A stretch of DNA of 59,222 nt from Clostridia bacterium (GCA_029098305.1 JAQXOB010000024.1:1-59222), one strand, 5' to 3'. Shown: positions 18,448 through 30,131, counted from the stretch's first letter. The notes: generated from the sequence alone by a model not told the origin. Program-made: numbers and translations.

Positions 18448-19686
18448 ATGAAGTTGTGTATTGAAAACATAGTAGGCAGAGAGGTGCTTGACTCAAGAAG
18501 TAATCCAACAGTTGAGGCACAGGTAACACTGAACAATGGTATTACAGCTACTGCTATTGTGCCATCCGGTGCATCCACAGGACAGTTTGAGGCACATGAG
18601 CTTCGTGATGGCGGTCAGAGATATTGTGGAAAAGGTGTGCTCAAAGCTGTAAGCAACATCAATACAACAATCCGTGAATTGCTTAGAGGTGCTGATCCAT
18701 TTAATCAAATGGCAATAGACTATGCTATGATAAATTGTGACGGCACAGACAATAAATCTCGACTTGGAGCAAATGCAATACTTGCAGTGTCAATAGCGTG
18801 TGCCAAGGCTGCGGCTAAAACTTTAGGATTACCATTATACAAATATATAGGCGGTATATCGGCGCACGTGCTACCCACACCTATGATGAATATACTAAAT
18901 GGTGGTGCTCACGCAAGCAATAATGTAGATATTCAAGAATTTATGATAATGCCAATGAATATGGCTACATTTAACGAGCGATTGCGCTGTTGCAGTGAAA
19001 TTTATCATACACTTGGCACAATATTAAAGGAAAAATCAAAATCATGCGCTGTGGGCGATGAGGGAGGCTTTGCTCCTGATCTTGCAAGTGATGAGGAAGC
19101 AATCGAGCTTATAATTCAGGCAATAGGAAGAGCAGGCTACACCACAGATGATGTGAAAATTGCACTTGATGCTGCATCAAGCGAATGGTACCAAAATGGC
19201 ACCTATCATTTGCCAAAGCGTAATAAAAACTACACCAGCGAAGAGATGATCTCATACTGGGAACAGCTTTGTGCTAAATATCCTATCATCTCACTTGAAG
19301 ATGGACTAAGTGAGCTAGACTGGGACGGATGGACTAAACTCACAGAGAGACTTGGAGGCAAGGTTCAGCTTGTAGGAGATGACCTCTTTGTAACCAACCA
19401 AAAGCGACTTGAGCATGGAATAAGCATAGCGGCAGGAAATTCGATTTTGATTAAGATTAATCAGATTGGCACATTGACAGAGACGATAGATACTATCATA
19501 ACAGCAAAAAAAGCAGGCTACACCTGCGTGATATCTCACAGAAGTGGTGAAACAGAGGATACGACAATAGCAGATATCGCTGTGGCACTCAATGCAGGAC
19601 AAATCAAATCAGGCGCACCATGTCGTACCGACCGCACCGCAAAGTATAATCGCCTTTTGAGAATTGAAGAGGCACTAAGTATATAA
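18448..19686 (+). CDS. eno: Enolase (phosphopyruvate hydratase)
   Basis: 412 residues, slightly shorter than the usual 425-430. Interconverts 2-phosphoglycerate and phosphoenolpyruvate in glycolysis. Catalytic and magnesium residues are visible: SGASTG loop, GDEGGFAP (acid/base Glu), [21 protein letters not shown] and the lysine of [10 protein letters not shown]. The C-terminal [13 protein letters not shown] carries Cys where Ser is usual. GTGGAGG precedes the ATG. It stands alone, not in a glycolytic operon, so it may be one of two copies in the genome. Confidence 0.95.
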   Translation: MKLCIENIVGREVLDSRSNPTVEAQVTLNNGITATAIVPSGASTGQFEAHELRDGGQRYCGKGVLKAVSNINTTIRELLRGADPFNQMAIDYAMINCDGTDNKSRLGANAILAVSIACAKAAAKTLGLPLYKYIGGISAHVLPTPMMNILNGGAHASNNVDIQEFMIMPMNMATFNERLRCCSEIYHTLGTILKEKSKSCAVGDEGGFAPDLASDEEAIELIIQAIGRAGYTTDDVKIALDAASSEWYQNGTYHLPKRNKNYTSEEMISYWEQLCAKYPIISLEDGLSELDWDGWTKLTERLGGKVQLVGDDLFVTNQKRLEHGISIAAGNSILIKINQIGTLTETIDTIITAKKAGYTCVISHRSGETEDTTIADIAVALNAGQIKSGAPCRTDRTAKYNRLLRIEEALSI

Positions 19687-19714
19687 AATAATACGAAATT
19701 ATTCTTGATAAATG

Positions 19715-19761
19715 GGAACACATCTCTGTGGTGAATATAAAAATTCCTAAGAGATGTGTTC
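19715..19761 (+). terminator. Terminator after enolase
   Basis: GAACACATCTCT (19715-19726) pairs perfectly with 19750-19761, followed by a short T-rich tail. Confidence 0.7.
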
Positions 19762-19875
19762 TTTATTATGTTATGTGTTAATACTATAGTTTGTAAAGTC
19801 TCCTTTAATAAATTTAAAATATGTATAGTTAATTGCTATACCGCTAAAATAGTAGAGATATAACGGCATAAATGA

Positions 19876-19904
19876 TTGACTATTGCTGATAATAATGTTA
19901 TAAT
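19876..19904 (+). promoter_or_regulatory. Promoter of the V-ATPase operon
   Basis: TTGACT (19876-19881), 17 bases, TATAAT (19899-19904). Confidence 0.8.
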
Positions 19905-19909
19905 AGGCT

Positions 19910-19949
19910 AAATTTGGGCGGAAAATATTTCCTTTGATTGCCCAAATTT
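19910..19949 (+). promoter_or_regulatory. 5' stem-loop of the V-ATPase mRNA
   Basis: AAATTTGGGC (19910-19919) pairs perfectly with GCCCAAATTT (19940-19949). Given the promoter just upstream, transcription would start at or inside this hairpin, so it would cap the 5' end of the operon mRNA. A stabilising or attenuating role is inferred; there is no T tract. Confidence 0.6.
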
Positions 19950-19978
19950 ACATAAATACCTGTCAGGTGGTGATTTTG

Positions 19979-20287
19979 ATGGCACAGGCTACAATAGAAA
20001 AGCTACGCCAAGCAGAAAAAGAAGCTGATGAAATGGTTTTCGATGCCAATCAGGCGGCGGCAGAAAAAATCAAATCGGCTGAGGCTGATGCAAAAGTAAT
20101 AATAAAAAATGCAAAGGCTGAAGCTGAACAGAATGAGCAGCACAAAATGGAGGACGCCGATAAAAAGGCACAAGCCGCCTTTGATAAGTATTCGCAAAAG
20201 ACTGATGAAATGATAAATGATCTTAATAAGCTTTCAGCGCAGAAGAAAGATCAGATTATTGATGCAGTCATAAAGGAAATAGTATGA
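19979..20287 (+). CDS. ntpF: V-type ATPase stalk subunit (NtpF / subunit H-G type)
   Basis: 102 residues, all charged Ala/Glu/Lys-rich coiled coil (EAEQNEQHKMEDADKKAQA and similar). ATG 19979 follows AGGTGGTGA. In the V/A-type ATPases this subunit pairs with subunit E to form the peripheral stalk. It is first in an operon whose order matches ntpFIKECGABD of Enterococcus hirae. Confidence 0.85.
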   Translation: MAQATIEKLRQAEKEADEMVFDANQAAAEKIKSAEADAKVIIKNAKAEAEQNEQHKMEDADKKAQAAFDKYSQKTDEMINDLNKLSAQKKDQIIDAVIKEIV

Positions 20288-20317
20288 TTTGACCTTTTTT
20301 TGGGAGGTGATGCATAA

Positions 20318-22321
20318 ATGGCAATTGTTCAGATGCGTAAAATTAGTGTTTACGCGCTGAAAAAACACCGAAAAGATATTCTTGAACATCTGCAACGCCG
20401 AGGTGTGATTGAGATCGCTTGCTCGCCGTTTGATGATAGATTTGTGCAGGAAGATACATCGTCACAGAGAAATGTCTTTCTAAAATCATCAGCCGCAGCG
20501 GCAACTGCATGGGAGGCTATTAACAAGTATTGTGACGAAAAGAAATCGCTGTTATCATCTTTTGAGGGCAGGGCTCATATATCTGATGAGGACTACTACA
20601 AATTTGTGTCTAACAAAGATGAGATTATGCGTGTGGCTGCAGAGATAAATCTCTGCGAGAAAAAGCAGGCAGAGCTTAAAGCGGAGATTTTGAAGCTGGA
20701 AAATCAATGCACAATGCTTAATGCATGGCTAGAGCTTGATATTTCGATGCGATTTAAAGGTACACACAGCACAAGGGCATTTATAGGAAGCTTTCCTGAT
20801 GCAAAGGATAGTGAAACCCTATTAAAGGAGCTTGCTGTGAAAGCACCCGATGTGAGCTTTGATTTGGAGATACTCAGCACAAGCACTGATCAGACCTGCG
20901 TTTGTGCCATTTGTCACAAAAAGTATAGCCAACAGGCCGAAGAGGCGCTTAGAGCAGTAGGGTTTTCTTATCCACCATTGCCAACCAAGGCAATTCCAAG
21001 AGAGCGACTGGATGAGCTAAAATCAAGAATAAAAGAATATGAAAAACAGATAGATGACTATATATCGCAAATCACAAAAAACGTAGGTATGCGAAATGCA
21101 CTCAAATTTATGGAAGATTATTTTGTGATGCGAGCTGATAAATATGATGTTATCACACGTCTTTCTAATTCTAAGAGGTGCTTTATCCTCACGGGATATG
21201 CTACAGCCGAAAACGCTGAAAAGCTTGAAAGTGACTTGACCACTAAATATGAGGCTTATGTGGAGCTAGAGGAGCCCGGTGATGGTAAAGAAGTGCCCAC
21301 AGTGCTCAAAAATAACAGCTTTGCAAGACCGGTTGAGGGAGTTATAGAAACATATAGTCTTCCTCAACGTAGAGAGATAGACCCCACATTCGTTATGTCA
21401 ATTTTTTATTACATTTTGTTTGGCATAATGTTCTCTGATGCAGGTTATGGTTTTGTGATGGCGCTTGCGTGCTTTATTTGTTTAAAAAAGTTTAAGCGCA
21501 TGGAAGAGGGACTCAAGCGAAGTTTAAAAATGTTTATGTATTGTGGTATTTCTACGATATTTTGGGGAGCGATGTTTGGCAGCTTCTTTGGCGATGCCAT
21601 AACAGTAATATCAGAGACATTTTTCCATCATAAAATAGTGGTAGATGCAATATGGTTTAACCCTGTAAAAGAACCAATGCGAATGTTGATGTTCTCGTTT
21701 GTCCTTGGAATATTCCATCTCTTTGCCGGACTTGGAATGCTTGCTTACAAGCATATTAAGAGTGGCCATCCTATGTATGCTGTATATGACAGTTTGAGCT
21801 GGTTTCTCATTGTGGGTGGAGCCATAGTATATTTGCTATCTATGGATATGCTCTATAATATCACCGGCGTGCTACTTCCTACTCAGGTAGGCAATGTAGG
21901 AGGCATACTTGCGATAATAGGAGCTGTGATAGTTGTCTTCTTCTCAGGAAGAGAATCTGTAAATCCTATAAAACGATTATTAAAAGGTATTTATGGTATT
22001 TATGGAGTTACAAGCTATCTAAGCGATATATTATCTTATAGCCGTCTGCTTGCACTTGGTCTGGCAACCGGCGTTATCGGTCAGGTTTTCAATCAGATAG
22101 CCATTATAGGTGGCACCGGTGTTGTTGGTACAATAGTATTTGTGTTGGTCTTTGTTATAGGACACCTGCTCAATATCGGTATCAATGCACTTGGAGCTTA
22201 TGTTCACACAAACCGTTTGCAGTTTGTAGAATTCTTTAATAAATTTTATGAAGGCGATGGCAAACCTTTCGAGCCATTTGCTGTTAAAACAAAACATTAC
22301 AATGTTAAGGAGGATATTTAA
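20318..22321 (+). CDS. ntpI: V-type ATPase subunit I (a-subunit equivalent)
   Basis: 667 residues; GGGAGGTGAT precedes the ATG. The N-terminal half is soluble with a coiled-coil region (about 90-270). The C-terminal half (from about 350) has seven or eight membrane segments with the family core MSIFYYILFGIMFSDAGYG and the late YLSDILSYSRLLALGLATGVIG, which carries the essential Arg. It forms the ion half-channels facing the K ring. Confidence 0.95.
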   Translation: MAIVQMRKISVYALKKHRKDILEHLQRRGVIEIACSPFDDRFVQEDTSSQRNVFLKSSAAAATAWEAINKYCDEKKSLLSSFEGRAHISDEDYYKFVSNKDEIMRVAAEINLCEKKQAELKAEILKLENQCTMLNAWLELDISMRFKGTHSTRAFIGSFPDAKDSETLLKELAVKAPDVSFDLEILSTSTDQTCVCAICHKKYSQQAEEALRAVGFSYPPLPTKAIPRERLDELKSRIKEYEKQIDDYISQITKNVGMRNALKFMEDYFVMRADKYDVITRLSNSKRCFILTGYATAENAEKLESDLTTKYEAYVELEEPGDGKEVPTVLKNNSFARPVEGVIETYSLPQRREIDPTFVMSIFYYILFGIMFSDAGYGFVMALACFICLKKFKRMEEGLKRSLKMFMYCGISTIFWGAMFGSFFGDAITVISETFFHHKIVVDAIWFNPVKEPMRMLMFSFVLGIFHLFAGLGMLAYKHIKSGHPMYAVYDSLSWFLIVGGAIVYLLSMDMLYNITGVLLPTQVGNVGGILAIIGAVIVVFFSGRESVNPIKRLLKGIYGIYGVTSYLSDILSYSRLLALGLATGVIGQVFNQIAIIGGTGVVGTIVFVLVFVIGHLLNIGINALGAYVHTNRLQFVEFFNKFYEGDGKPFEPFAVKTKHYNVKEDI

Positions 22322-22825
<504 letters not shown>

Positions 22826-22850
22826 TCATAATAATATGGAGAGAAACGCT

Positions 22851-23435
22851 ATGACGGGACTTGACAATATAATTGAAGAAATCAGGCAAGATGCAATAAA
22901 AAGCTGTGAAGAAATAGCCACTGATACGCAAAAAAAGGTTGATGATATCTTAAATAATGCCAAAGCAGAGGCAGCTCAGATTGTAGCAGATGGAAATGCC
23001 ACTGCAGAAGAAAAGGCCTCTCAGATCGAGCAAAGAGGGGAGTCGGCTCAGGAGCTTGATAGAAGGAAGAGAATCCTCGGTGCTAAGCAAGGTATCATTA
23101 CCTCTATACTTTATGAGGTTCTTGAAAAACTTGTGAATTTGCCGGATAAAGAGTATTTTGAACTGATACTCAAGCTTGTAGAAAAATACCAGACCGGTGA
23201 AGCCGGAGAGATAGCACTTGACGAAAAGGATATAAAGCGTATCCCTGCTGATTTTTCAAAAAGACTTAATGAGATTTCATCAGGTAAACTGGTGCTAAGT
23301 AATCAGACAAGAAAAACATACGGCGGTTTTGTTCTGATATATGGTGGAATAGAAGAAAACTGCTCATTTAAGGCAATGCTAGAGAGCAGAGATGAACAGC
23401 TTCGAGATCGCATCAGAGATATGCTGTTCGGGTAA
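22851..23435 (+). CDS. ntpE: V-type ATPase subunit E
   Basis: 194 residues from ATG 22851; GGAGAG is 7 bases upstream. The N-terminal half is a charged coiled coil, the C-terminal half an alpha/beta domain ending GGFVLIYGGIEENCSFKAM, characteristic of subunit E. It binds NtpF in the peripheral stalk. Confidence 0.93.
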   Translation: MTGLDNIIEEIRQDAIKSCEEIATDTQKKVDDILNNAKAEAAQIVADGNATAEEKASQIEQRGESAQELDRRKRILGAKQGIITSILYEVLEKLVNLPDKEYFELILKLVEKYQTGEAGEIALDEKDIKRIPADFSKRLNEISSGKLVLSNQTRKTYGGFVLIYGGIEENCSFKAMLESRDEQLRDRIRDMLFG

Positions 23436-23454
23436 TGTGAGGTGAATGCTTTTT

Positions 23455-24426
23455 ATGGCAAAAGATTATATTTATGCTGTATCAAGAATACACGCAAAGG
23501 AGCAAAATCTTCTCACAAAGTCTGATCTGGACAGCCTTATGCTATGCAAAGATTATGAAAGCTGCATAAGAATATTGAAAGATAAAGGATATGGCTATCC
23601 TGATAGCGATACAAGCAGTGATATGATACTTAGCTCTGAAGCTGAAAAGACAAAAGCACTGATTGACGAGCTATTAGGTGATGAAAAAGCCGTACTTGAT
23701 ATTTTTGGATATAAAGCTGACTTTCATAATGTTAAGCTTGCTGTAAAATCAGTGGTGACAGATGAAGATGCATCTGATTACATCATGAATTCCGGCACGG
23801 TTAGCGCCGATTTGATTTTGAAAAGTGTCAGAGAAAAGGAATTTGATCTGTTGCCTGAGTTTATGCGTGATGTATGCGAAAAATCAATGAAAACCTTGCT
23901 TGAAACAAGCCGAGGCCAGCTATGTGATATTATAATAGACAAGGCTTGCATCGAGCATATATATAATGCATCATTATTTAGCGACAACGATGCAATAAGG
24001 CTATATGGAAGAATGACAGCGCTTTCTGCCGATGTAAAGACAGCGGTGCGTTGTGCAATGTTTGGAAAAAGCACTGAATTTATCAACAATGCTGTTTCTG
24101 ATACTAATGTTATAGACAAAAAGGAACTTATATCAGCTGCACTTGATAGCAAAGAGAGTGTGTGTGCATTGCTCGATAAAAATGATTATTCTGAATTGGC
24201 AGAGGCTCTTAGACAGTCTATATCAGCATTTGAAAAAAGCTGTGACAATACTCTCACAGATAGCCTTAAGCTACAAAAGAACGATCACTTTTCTATAGGT
24301 CCGCTTGTGGCTTACTATATAGCCAAAGATGTGGAGATCAAGTCTGTAAGACTGATACTAAGCGCAAAGCTGAATGGTCTTGACGATGAAATAATAAAGG
24401 AAAGACTGAGGGATTTGTATGTATAA
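23455..24426 (+). CDS. ntpC: V-type ATPase subunit C
   Basis: 323 residues from ATG 23455; GAGGTG at about 23438 is too close to the alternative ATG at 23446. The beginning KDYIYAVSRIHAKEQNLL and the C-terminal KDVEIKSVRLILSAKLNGL are typical of subunit C/d, the socket linking the central stalk to the K ring. The stop overlaps subunit F by 8 bases. Confidence 0.92.
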   Translation: MAKDYIYAVSRIHAKEQNLLTKSDLDSLMLCKDYESCIRILKDKGYGYPDSDTSSDMILSSEAEKTKALIDELLGDEKAVLDIFGYKADFHNVKLAVKSVVTDEDASDYIMNSGTVSADLILKSVREKEFDLLPEFMRDVCEKSMKTLLETSRGQLCDIIIDKACIEHIYNASLFSDNDAIRLYGRMTALSADVKTAVRCAMFGKSTEFINNAVSDTNVIDKKELISAALDSKESVCALLDKNDYSELAEALRQSISAFEKSCDNTLTDSLKLQKNDHFSIGPLVAYYIAKDVEIKSVRLILSAKLNGLDDEIIKERLRDLYV

Positions 24427-24736
24427 GGTAGCAGTTATAGGTGACAAAGACAGCATTTATGGCTTTGAGCTTTTGGGACTTGATGTTTTTCCTACAGATA
24501 ATGTAGAAGATAAAGAAAAGCTTATGAAAAATCTGTGCAACGGCAATTATGGAATAATCTATATTACTGAGGCATTAGCCGAAGAATTAAGCGAGTTAAT
24601 AGAAAAATATGATGACACCACCGTGCCTGCGGTGATTCCGATACCCGGAGTGAAGGGTAACACAGGCATGGGCATGAAGAGTGTGAAAAAATCAGTGGAA
24701 AAAGCTGTAGGTAGCGATATTATCTTTAACAACTGA
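24419..24736 (+). CDS. ntpG: V-type ATPase subunit F
   Basis: 105 residues with the family start YKVAVIGDKDSIYGFELLGL and the ITE and PAVIPIPG segments. Part of the rotating central stalk with subunit D. Translationally coupled to subunit C. Confidence 0.92.
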   Translation: MYKVAVIGDKDSIYGFELLGLDVFPTDNVEDKEKLMKNLCNGNYGIIYITEALAEELSELIEKYDDTTVPAVIPIPGVKGNTGMGMKSVKKSVEKAVGSDIIFNN

Positions 24737-24761
24737 TTTTTTGGTGTGATGAGAATGATTT

Positions 24762-24878
24762 TTTGATACTTTCTCTGTAAAGAAAGTATAACAGAAAGCT
24801 ATGGCAATGATCAGAATATTAAAATATGATGCAAAAGCTTTCTTTTTATTCGCTTTTTCCTTTTGAAGAAAAAGCAAA
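24762..24878 (+). promoter_or_regulatory. Two hairpins in the gap between ntpG and ntpA
   Basis: TACTTTCT pairs with AGAAAGTA at about 24764-24788, and GCTTTTTC with GAAAAAGC at about 24852-24877. This 175-base gap is by far the longest inside the operon and precedes the catalytic subunits, which are needed in three copies. An mRNA-processing or differential-expression role is inferred. Confidence 0.5.
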
Positions 24879-24911
24879 TATCCTTGAAATTGAAGGGAAT
24901 GAAATATATAC

Positions 24912-26681
24912 ATGAGTCAGGGAACCATAAAAAAAATAGCAGGACCTCTTGTTATCGCTGAGAATATGCGTGACGCAAATATGTTTGACGTTGTAAGGGT
25001 TAGCAATCAGCGCCTTATAGGCGAAATTATCGAAATGCATGGTGACAGGGCATCAATTCAGGTATACGAGGAGACCTCTGGTCTTGCACCGGGCGAAGTG
25101 GTAGAATCCACCTCCACTCCTCTTAGCGTAGAGCTTGGTCCGGGACTTATAAAGAGTATCTATGATGGTATCCAGCGTCCGCTTGATGATATTATGAAAA
25201 AATCAGGCAACAGTCTGCACAGAGGTGTAGAGGTTCCATCCCTCAAAAGAGAACTCAAATGGGATTTCGAGCCATGTGCTAAGGTTGGCGACAAGGTTGT
25301 CGGCGGTGATGTGATAGGCACAGTTCAGGAGACAGAGGTTGTGCTTCACAAAATAATGGTGCCACCAAAAATGAGCGGTACTATAAAATCAATACAAAAA
25401 GGTACATTTAATGTAGAGCAGACAGTTGCTGTTATTTCTACAGACGATGGTGATAAAGAGCTCACGCTCATGCAAAAATGGCCTGTGCGTGTAGGCAGAC
25501 CATATAAGCAGAAGCTATCTCCAAACAAACCTCTTGTTACAGGACAGCGTGTAATAGACACACTTTTCCCAATTGCAAAGGGTGGTGTGGCATCTGTTCC
25601 GGGTCCTTTTGGTAGCGGTAAAACAGTAGTTCAGCATCAGCTTGCCAAGTGGGCAGAGGCAGATATAGTGGTCTATATCGGATGTGGCGAAAGAGGAAAC
25701 GAAATGACCGATGTTCTCAACGAGTTTCCTGAGCTAATCGATCCTAAAACAGGCAAATCACTTATGGAGCGTACAGTGCTTATAGCCAATACCTCTGATA
25801 TGCCTGTTGCCGCCAGAGAAGCATCTATATACACCGGTATTACAATAGCAGAATATTTTAGAGATATGGGTTATTCTGTAGCACTTATGGCAGACTCCAC
25901 ATCACGTTGGGCAGAGGCACTGCGTGAGATGTCGGGTCGTCTTGAAGAGATGCCGGGTGAAGAAGGCTATCCGGCATATCTTGGTAGCCGTCTTGCTCAG
26001 TTCTATGAGCGTGCAGGTAGAGTTATCTCATTAGGAAAAGATGGCAGAGAGGGAACTCTCTCCGTTATCGGTGCAGTTTCACCTCCTGGTGGTGATATCT
26101 CAGAGCCTGTTTCTCAGGCTACACTGCGTATAGTTAAGGTTTTCTGGGGTCTTGATTCTTCACTTGCATATAAAAGACATTTTCCGGCTGTAAACTGGCT
26201 AACAAGCTACTCTCTATATACAGACATGCTTTCAGACTGGTATAACAAAGAGGTAGCACCGGACTGGATGGAGTGCAGAAGCAGACTTATGAGACTCCTT
26301 CAGGAGGAGGCCGAGCTTGAAGAAATAGTAAAGCTGGTTGGTATGGATGCGTTGTCTGCACCAGACAGACTCAAGCTAGAGGCATCACGCTCTATTCGTG
26401 AAGACTTCCTCCATCAGAATGCTTTCCATGAGACAGACACCTACACAAGTCTTGAAAAGCAACACATGATGATGAAATTAGTATTGGCCTATTTTGACCT
26501 CAGTATGGAGGCTCTCAGCAAGAGTGGCGCCAGCATAGAAAAGCTTGTGTCACTTCCAATCAGAGAACATATAGGCAGATTTAAATATGTTCCTACAAAG
26601 GATATCAAGGCAGAGTATGAGAGACTGCTGGAAGACCTCAGAAGAGCAGTTGCCGAGTGTATCTCAGTAGAAGAAGATTAA
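24912..26681 (+). CDS. ntpA: V-type ATPase catalytic subunit A
   Basis: 589 residues, standard length. The P-loop [13 protein letters not shown], the [13 protein letters not shown] region and the long non-homologous insertion (about 115-190) identify the catalytic subunit. It hydrolyses ATP in the A3B3 head. GAAGGGA lies upstream of the ATG. Confidence 0.97.
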   Translation: MSQGTIKKIAGPLVIAENMRDANMFDVVRVSNQRLIGEIIEMHGDRASIQVYEETSGLAPGEVVESTSTPLSVELGPGLIKSIYDGIQRPLDDIMKKSGNSLHRGVEVPSLKRELKWDFEPCAKVGDKVVGGDVIGTVQETEVVLHKIMVPPKMSGTIKSIQKGTFNVEQTVAVISTDDGDKELTLMQKWPVRVGRPYKQKLSPNKPLVTGQRVIDTLFPIAKGGVASVPGPFGSGKTVVQHQLAKWAEADIVVYIGCGERGNEMTDVLNEFPELIDPKTGKSLMERTVLIANTSDMPVAAREASIYTGITIAEYFRDMGYSVALMADSTSRWAEALREMSGRLEEMPGEEGYPAYLGSRLAQFYERAGRVISLGKDGREGTLSVIGAVSPPGGDISEPVSQATLRIVKVFWGLDSSLAYKRHFPAVNWLTSYSLYTDMLSDWYNKEVAPDWMECRSRLMRLLQEEAELEEIVKLVGMDALSAPDRLKLEASRSIREDFLHQNAFHETDTYTSLEKQHMMMKLVLAYFDLSMEALSKSGASIEKLVSLPIREHIGRFKYVPTKDIKAEYERLLEDLRRAVAECISVEED

Positions 26682-26730
26682 TCATAATGAAGTGATCTAA
26701 GTTTCATTATAGAAAGGAATGATTTTAATC

Positions 26731-28101
26731 ATGCCAAAGGAATATAGAACAATTGAAGAAGTGGCAGGACCTCTTATGCTCGTTAAGGGCGTAGAAGATG
26801 TAAGCTACAATGATTTGGGTGAAATAGAGCTTGTAAACGGTGAAATTCGCCGTTGCAAGGTTTTGGAAATAAATGGCACAGATGCTTTGGTTCAGCTTTT
26901 TGAAAGCTCCACCGGTATCAACCTATCAAATAGTAAGGTGCGTTTTTTGGGTAGAAGCATGGAGCTTGGTGTAAGCCGAGATATGCTTAGCCGTGTTTTT
27001 GATGGTCTTGGTAGACCGATAGACGGTGGTCCTGAAATTCTACCGGAGAAACGCATGGATATCAACGGACTTCCTATGAATCCTGCAGCCAGAAACTATC
27101 CTCAGGAGTTTATCCAGACAGGTATTTCTGCAATAGATGGCCTTAACACACTGGTAAGAGGTCAGAAGCTTCCTATTTTCTCTGCCAGCGGATTGCCTCA
27201 TGCCAACCTCGCTGCTCAGATTACGAGACAAGCAAGGGTTAGAGGAACTAAAGAGCCATTTGCTGTTGTTTTTGCAGCAATGGGTATTACATTTGAAGAG
27301 TCAAACTTCTTTGTAGAGAGCTTTAAAGAGACAGGTGCAATTGATAGAACAGTTATGTTTGTAAATCTTGCAAACGACCCTGCTATCGAGCGTATTTCTA
27401 CTCCAAAAATGGCACTTACAGCCGCAGAATATCTTGCATTTGAAGAAGATATGCACGTGCTTGTAATTATGACAGACATTACAAACTATGCAGACGCACT
27501 CAGAGAGGTATCTGCCGCTAGAAAAGAGGTTCCGGGCAGACGTGGTTATCCCGGATATATGTACACAGACCTTGCATCGCTTTACGAAAGAGCAGGTCGC
27601 CAAAAAGGCAAAAAGGGTAGCATAACACTTATTCCAATTCTCACAATGCCTGAAGATGACAAAACTCACCCAATTCCAGACCTCACCGGCTATATCACCG
27701 AGGGTCAGATCATTCTCAGCCGTGAGTTGTATCGTAAGGGCATAACACCACCAATCGATGTTTTGCCATCGCTATCACGTCTTAAGGATAAGGGTATTGG
27801 TGAGGGTAAAACAAGAGCTGACCATTCCAATACAATGAACCAGCTTTTTGCTGCATATGCACGTGGCAAGGATGCAAAAGAGCTTATGGTGGTTCTTGGT
27901 GAAGCCGCACTTACCGATATAGACAAGCTTTATGCAAAGTTTGCAGACGAGTTTGAAAAACAGTATGTTTCACAAGGTTATAATGCTAACAGAAGTATTG
28001 AAGAAACATTAGAAATAGGCTGGAAGTTGCTTTCAATTCTGCCAAGAAGCGAGCTTAAGCGTATTGATGATAAATATTTGGATATGTATTACGGAAAGTA
28101 A
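26731..28101 (+). CDS. ntpB: V-type ATPase subunit B
   Basis: 456 residues from ATG 26731 ([15 protein letters not shown], matching the family start); the in-frame ATG at 26719 is too close to AAAGGA. No P-loop, as expected for the regulatory B subunit. Its conserved arginine region is in [16 protein letters not shown] short stem-loop (about 26684-26710) lies between A and B. Confidence 0.97.
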   Translation: MPKEYRTIEEVAGPLMLVKGVEDVSYNDLGEIELVNGEIRRCKVLEINGTDALVQLFESSTGINLSNSKVRFLGRSMELGVSRDMLSRVFDGLGRPIDGGPEILPEKRMDINGLPMNPAARNYPQEFIQTGISAIDGLNTLVRGQKLPIFSASGLPHANLAAQITRQARVRGTKEPFAVVFAAMGITFEESNFFVESFKETGAIDRTVMFVNLANDPAIERISTPKMALTAAEYLAFEEDMHVLVIMTDITNYADALREVSAARKEVPGRRGYPGYMYTDLASLYERAGRQKGKKGSITLIPILTMPEDDKTHPIPDLTGYITEGQIILSRELYRKGITPPIDVLPSLSRLKDKGIGEGKTRADHSNTMNQLFAAYARGKDAKELMVVLGEAALTDIDKLYAKFADEFEKQYVSQGYNANRSIEETLEIGWKLLSILPRSELKRIDDKYLDMYYGK

Positions 28102-28128
28102 TTTTTGCACGATAAGAGGTGACTTGAA

Positions 28129-28797
28129 TTGGCATCTACACAAGTAAATCCTACCAGAATGGAGCTTACACGCCTTAAAAAGAAGTTGGTAACAGCCATA
28201 CGAGGCCACAAGCTACTTAAAGATAAGCGTGACGAGCTTATGCGTCAGTTTCTTGATATGGTGAGAGAAAACAAAGCGCTTAGAGAAAAGGTAGAAAAGG
28301 GTATAGAGAGTGCAAACAAGAGCTTTGTGCTTGCAAAGGCAGGTATATCTGACGAAGTGTTGGGAGCATCTGTGATGACACCGGGACAAGAAATCAGCCT
28401 TGAGATTTCTAACAGAAATGTTATGAGCGTGGATATCCCTGTTTACAACATAAAAACCCGCACATCCGATAAAAATGATATGTTTTCATATGGATTTGCA
28501 TTTACGTCGGCAGATCTTGATGATGCTGTGGGCAATCTGTCTGAGGTGTTTGAAGATATGCTCAGGCTTGCAGAGTGCGAAAAATCATGCAAGCTTATGG
28601 CAAGCGAAATAGAAAAAACACGTCGTCGTGTAAATGCTCTCGAACACGTTATGATACCGGATACCAAGGAAAAAATAAAATATATAACAATGAAGCTCGA
28701 TGAAAACGAGCGTAGCACGCAGGTTCGCCTTATGAAGGTTAAAGATATGATGCTTAAAGAAAATATCGAGAAAAAGCGTGCTGAAGATGCATCTTAA
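28129..28797 (+). CDS. ntpD: V-type ATPase subunit D, TTG start
   Basis: 222 residues. The start is TTG at 28129, six bases after AAGAGGTGA; the family start (NPTRMELTRLKKKL) follows directly and no ATG is in position. Long antiparallel coiled coils at both ends form the central rotor shaft. Confidence 0.95.
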   Translation: MASTQVNPTRMELTRLKKKLVTAIRGHKLLKDKRDELMRQFLDMVRENKALREKVEKGIESANKSFVLAKAGISDEVLGASVMTPGQEISLEISNRNVMSVDIPVYNIKTRTSDKNDMFSYGFAFTSADLDDAVGNLSEVFEDMLRLAECEKSCKLMASEIEKTRRRVNALEHVMIPDTKEKIKYITMKLDENERSTQVRLMKVKDMMLKENIEKKRAEDAS

Positions 28798-28812
28798 GTA
28801 AAAGGAAAAAAC

Positions 28813-28855
28813 GATATATGGTGGTTTGTTCGCAACCCGCTATATATCTTTTTTT
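28813..28855 (+). terminator. Terminator of the V-ATPase operon
   Basis: GATATAT...GGTGG pairs with CCCGC...TATATATC (one bulge), ending at 28848 and followed by seven T. The 294 bases from here to yebC hold only its promoter. Confidence 0.8.
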
Positions 28856-29080
28856 ATTGCGTATTACGAGTAAAGAAGTTACTTTTGTTGCAGTATCTAT
28901 ATACAAAACTATAATAAAAAACTTTTAGAAAAACTGTTTTTATACTATATAATATATTTTGACTGCGTTTATTATAGAGTAGAAATGGGATGTGTAAATA
29001 ATTAACTTTATTTGATAACACATTAGTGATAATTCAGTTGATAATTCTGCTAAAAAATTTAAAATAGCCTATATTTTTTC

Positions 29081-29109
29081 TTGAAAAGTATTTTTATGTG
29101 TGCTAAAAT
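29081..29109 (+). promoter_or_regulatory. Promoter of yebC
   Basis: TTGAAA (29081-29086), 17 bases, TAAAAT (29104-29109). Confidence 0.65.
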
Positions 29110-29149
29110 AAAATGCAGTTATGATTTATTATAATTGGAGGTAATAAAA

Positions 29150-29896
29150 ATGTCCGGACATTCAAAATGGAGCACCATTAAGCAAAAAAAGGCTAAGATC
29201 GATGGTGCAAGAGCAAAGATTTTTACTAAAATAGGTCGTGAGTTAGCAGTTGCTGTGCGTGATGGAGGCAGTGCTGATCCTGCAGTTAATTCTAAGTTGA
29301 GAGATTGTATAGCAAAGGCTAAGGCAAATAACGTGCCTAACGAAAACATAGAACGTATCATCAAAAAGGCAAGTGGCGAGGGTGATGCTACAAAATACGA
29401 GGCAATTACATACGAAGGTTATGGCCCAGGTGGAATTGCTGTTATCGTAGAAACACTCACAGATAACAGAAATAGAACAGCCGGTGATGTTCGCCATTAT
29501 TTTGATAAATTTGGCGGCAATATGGGCACAAGCGGATGTGTGTCATATCTCTTCTCACAAAAGGGACTTTTGGTGCTTGAACGTGAGGATAGGAATGAAG
29601 ATGAGGTTATGGAGGCAGCTCTGGAGGCTGGCGCATCCGACTTCCAAGCAGATGGAGATGTGTTTGAGATATTCACAGAGCCTGACGATTTTGGAGCAGT
29701 AAATGAAGAACTCACTGCAAAGGGTTACGAGTTTGTTTCTGCTGAAGTTGAGATGATACCATCAACCTATACCGCCTTAACAGATGAGGAACAGATAACT
29801 AAAATGCAACGTCTGCTCGATATGCTCGAAGATAATGACGATGTGCAGAATGTTTGGCATAACTGGGAAATGCCGGAAGAACCAAACGAAGACTGA
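29150..29896 (+). CDS. yebC: YebC/PmpR family regulator (TACO1 family)
   Basis: 248 residues. ATG 29150 ([14 protein letters not shown], the universal family start) follows GGAGGT. The three-domain YebC fold is complete, ending in the typical [14 protein letters not shown]. Members were named as transcription regulators, and recent work on the family points to help for ribosomes stalled on proline-rich stretches. Single-gene unit with its own promoter and terminator. Confidence 0.95.
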   Translation: MSGHSKWSTIKQKKAKIDGARAKIFTKIGRELAVAVRDGGSADPAVNSKLRDCIAKAKANNVPNENIERIIKKASGEGDATKYEAITYEGYGPGGIAVIVETLTDNRNRTAGDVRHYFDKFGGNMGTSGCVSYLFSQKGLLVLEREDRNEDEVMEAALEAGASDFQADGDVFEIFTEPDDFGAVNEELTAKGYEFVSAEVEMIPSTYTALTDEEQITKMQRLLDMLEDNDDVQNVWHNWEMPEEPNED

Positions 29897-29908
29897 TAAG
29901 ACTAAATC

Positions 29909-29950
29909 AAGCAAGGCAGGGTATCACGCAATTACCTGTCTTGCTTTTTT
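29909..29950 (+). terminator. Terminator of yebC
   Basis: AAGCAAGGCAGG pairs with CCTGTCTTGCTT (ending 29946, G-U allowed) and is followed by T residues. Confidence 0.85.
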
Positions 29951-29981
29951 GCATATTTTTTAAAATAAAATAAAAAAAGTC

Positions 29982-30010
29982 TTGATTTTTATCAAAAGAT
30001 AGTGTATAAT
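29982..30010 (+). promoter_or_regulatory. Promoter of tRNA-Ser/tRNA-Leu
   Basis: TTGATT (29982-29987), 17 bases, TATAAT (30005-30010), 22 bases before the tRNA. Confidence 0.75.
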
Positions 30011-30032
30011 ACATACTCGTTGGCAAACACAT

Positions 30033-30125
30033 GGAGAGATGTCCGAGCTGGCCGAAGGAGCATGATTGGAAATCATGTATACGGTTACCACCGTATCTGG
30101 GGTTCGAATCCCCATCTCTCCGCCA
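30033..30125 (+). tRNA. tRNA-Ser (GGA)
   Basis: Acceptor GGAGAGA (30033-30039) pairs with TCTCTCC (30115-30121). Anticodon GGA, long variable arm as expected for class II serine tRNA, CCA encoded at 30123-30125. Confidence 0.97.
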
Positions 30126-30131
30126 CATTTT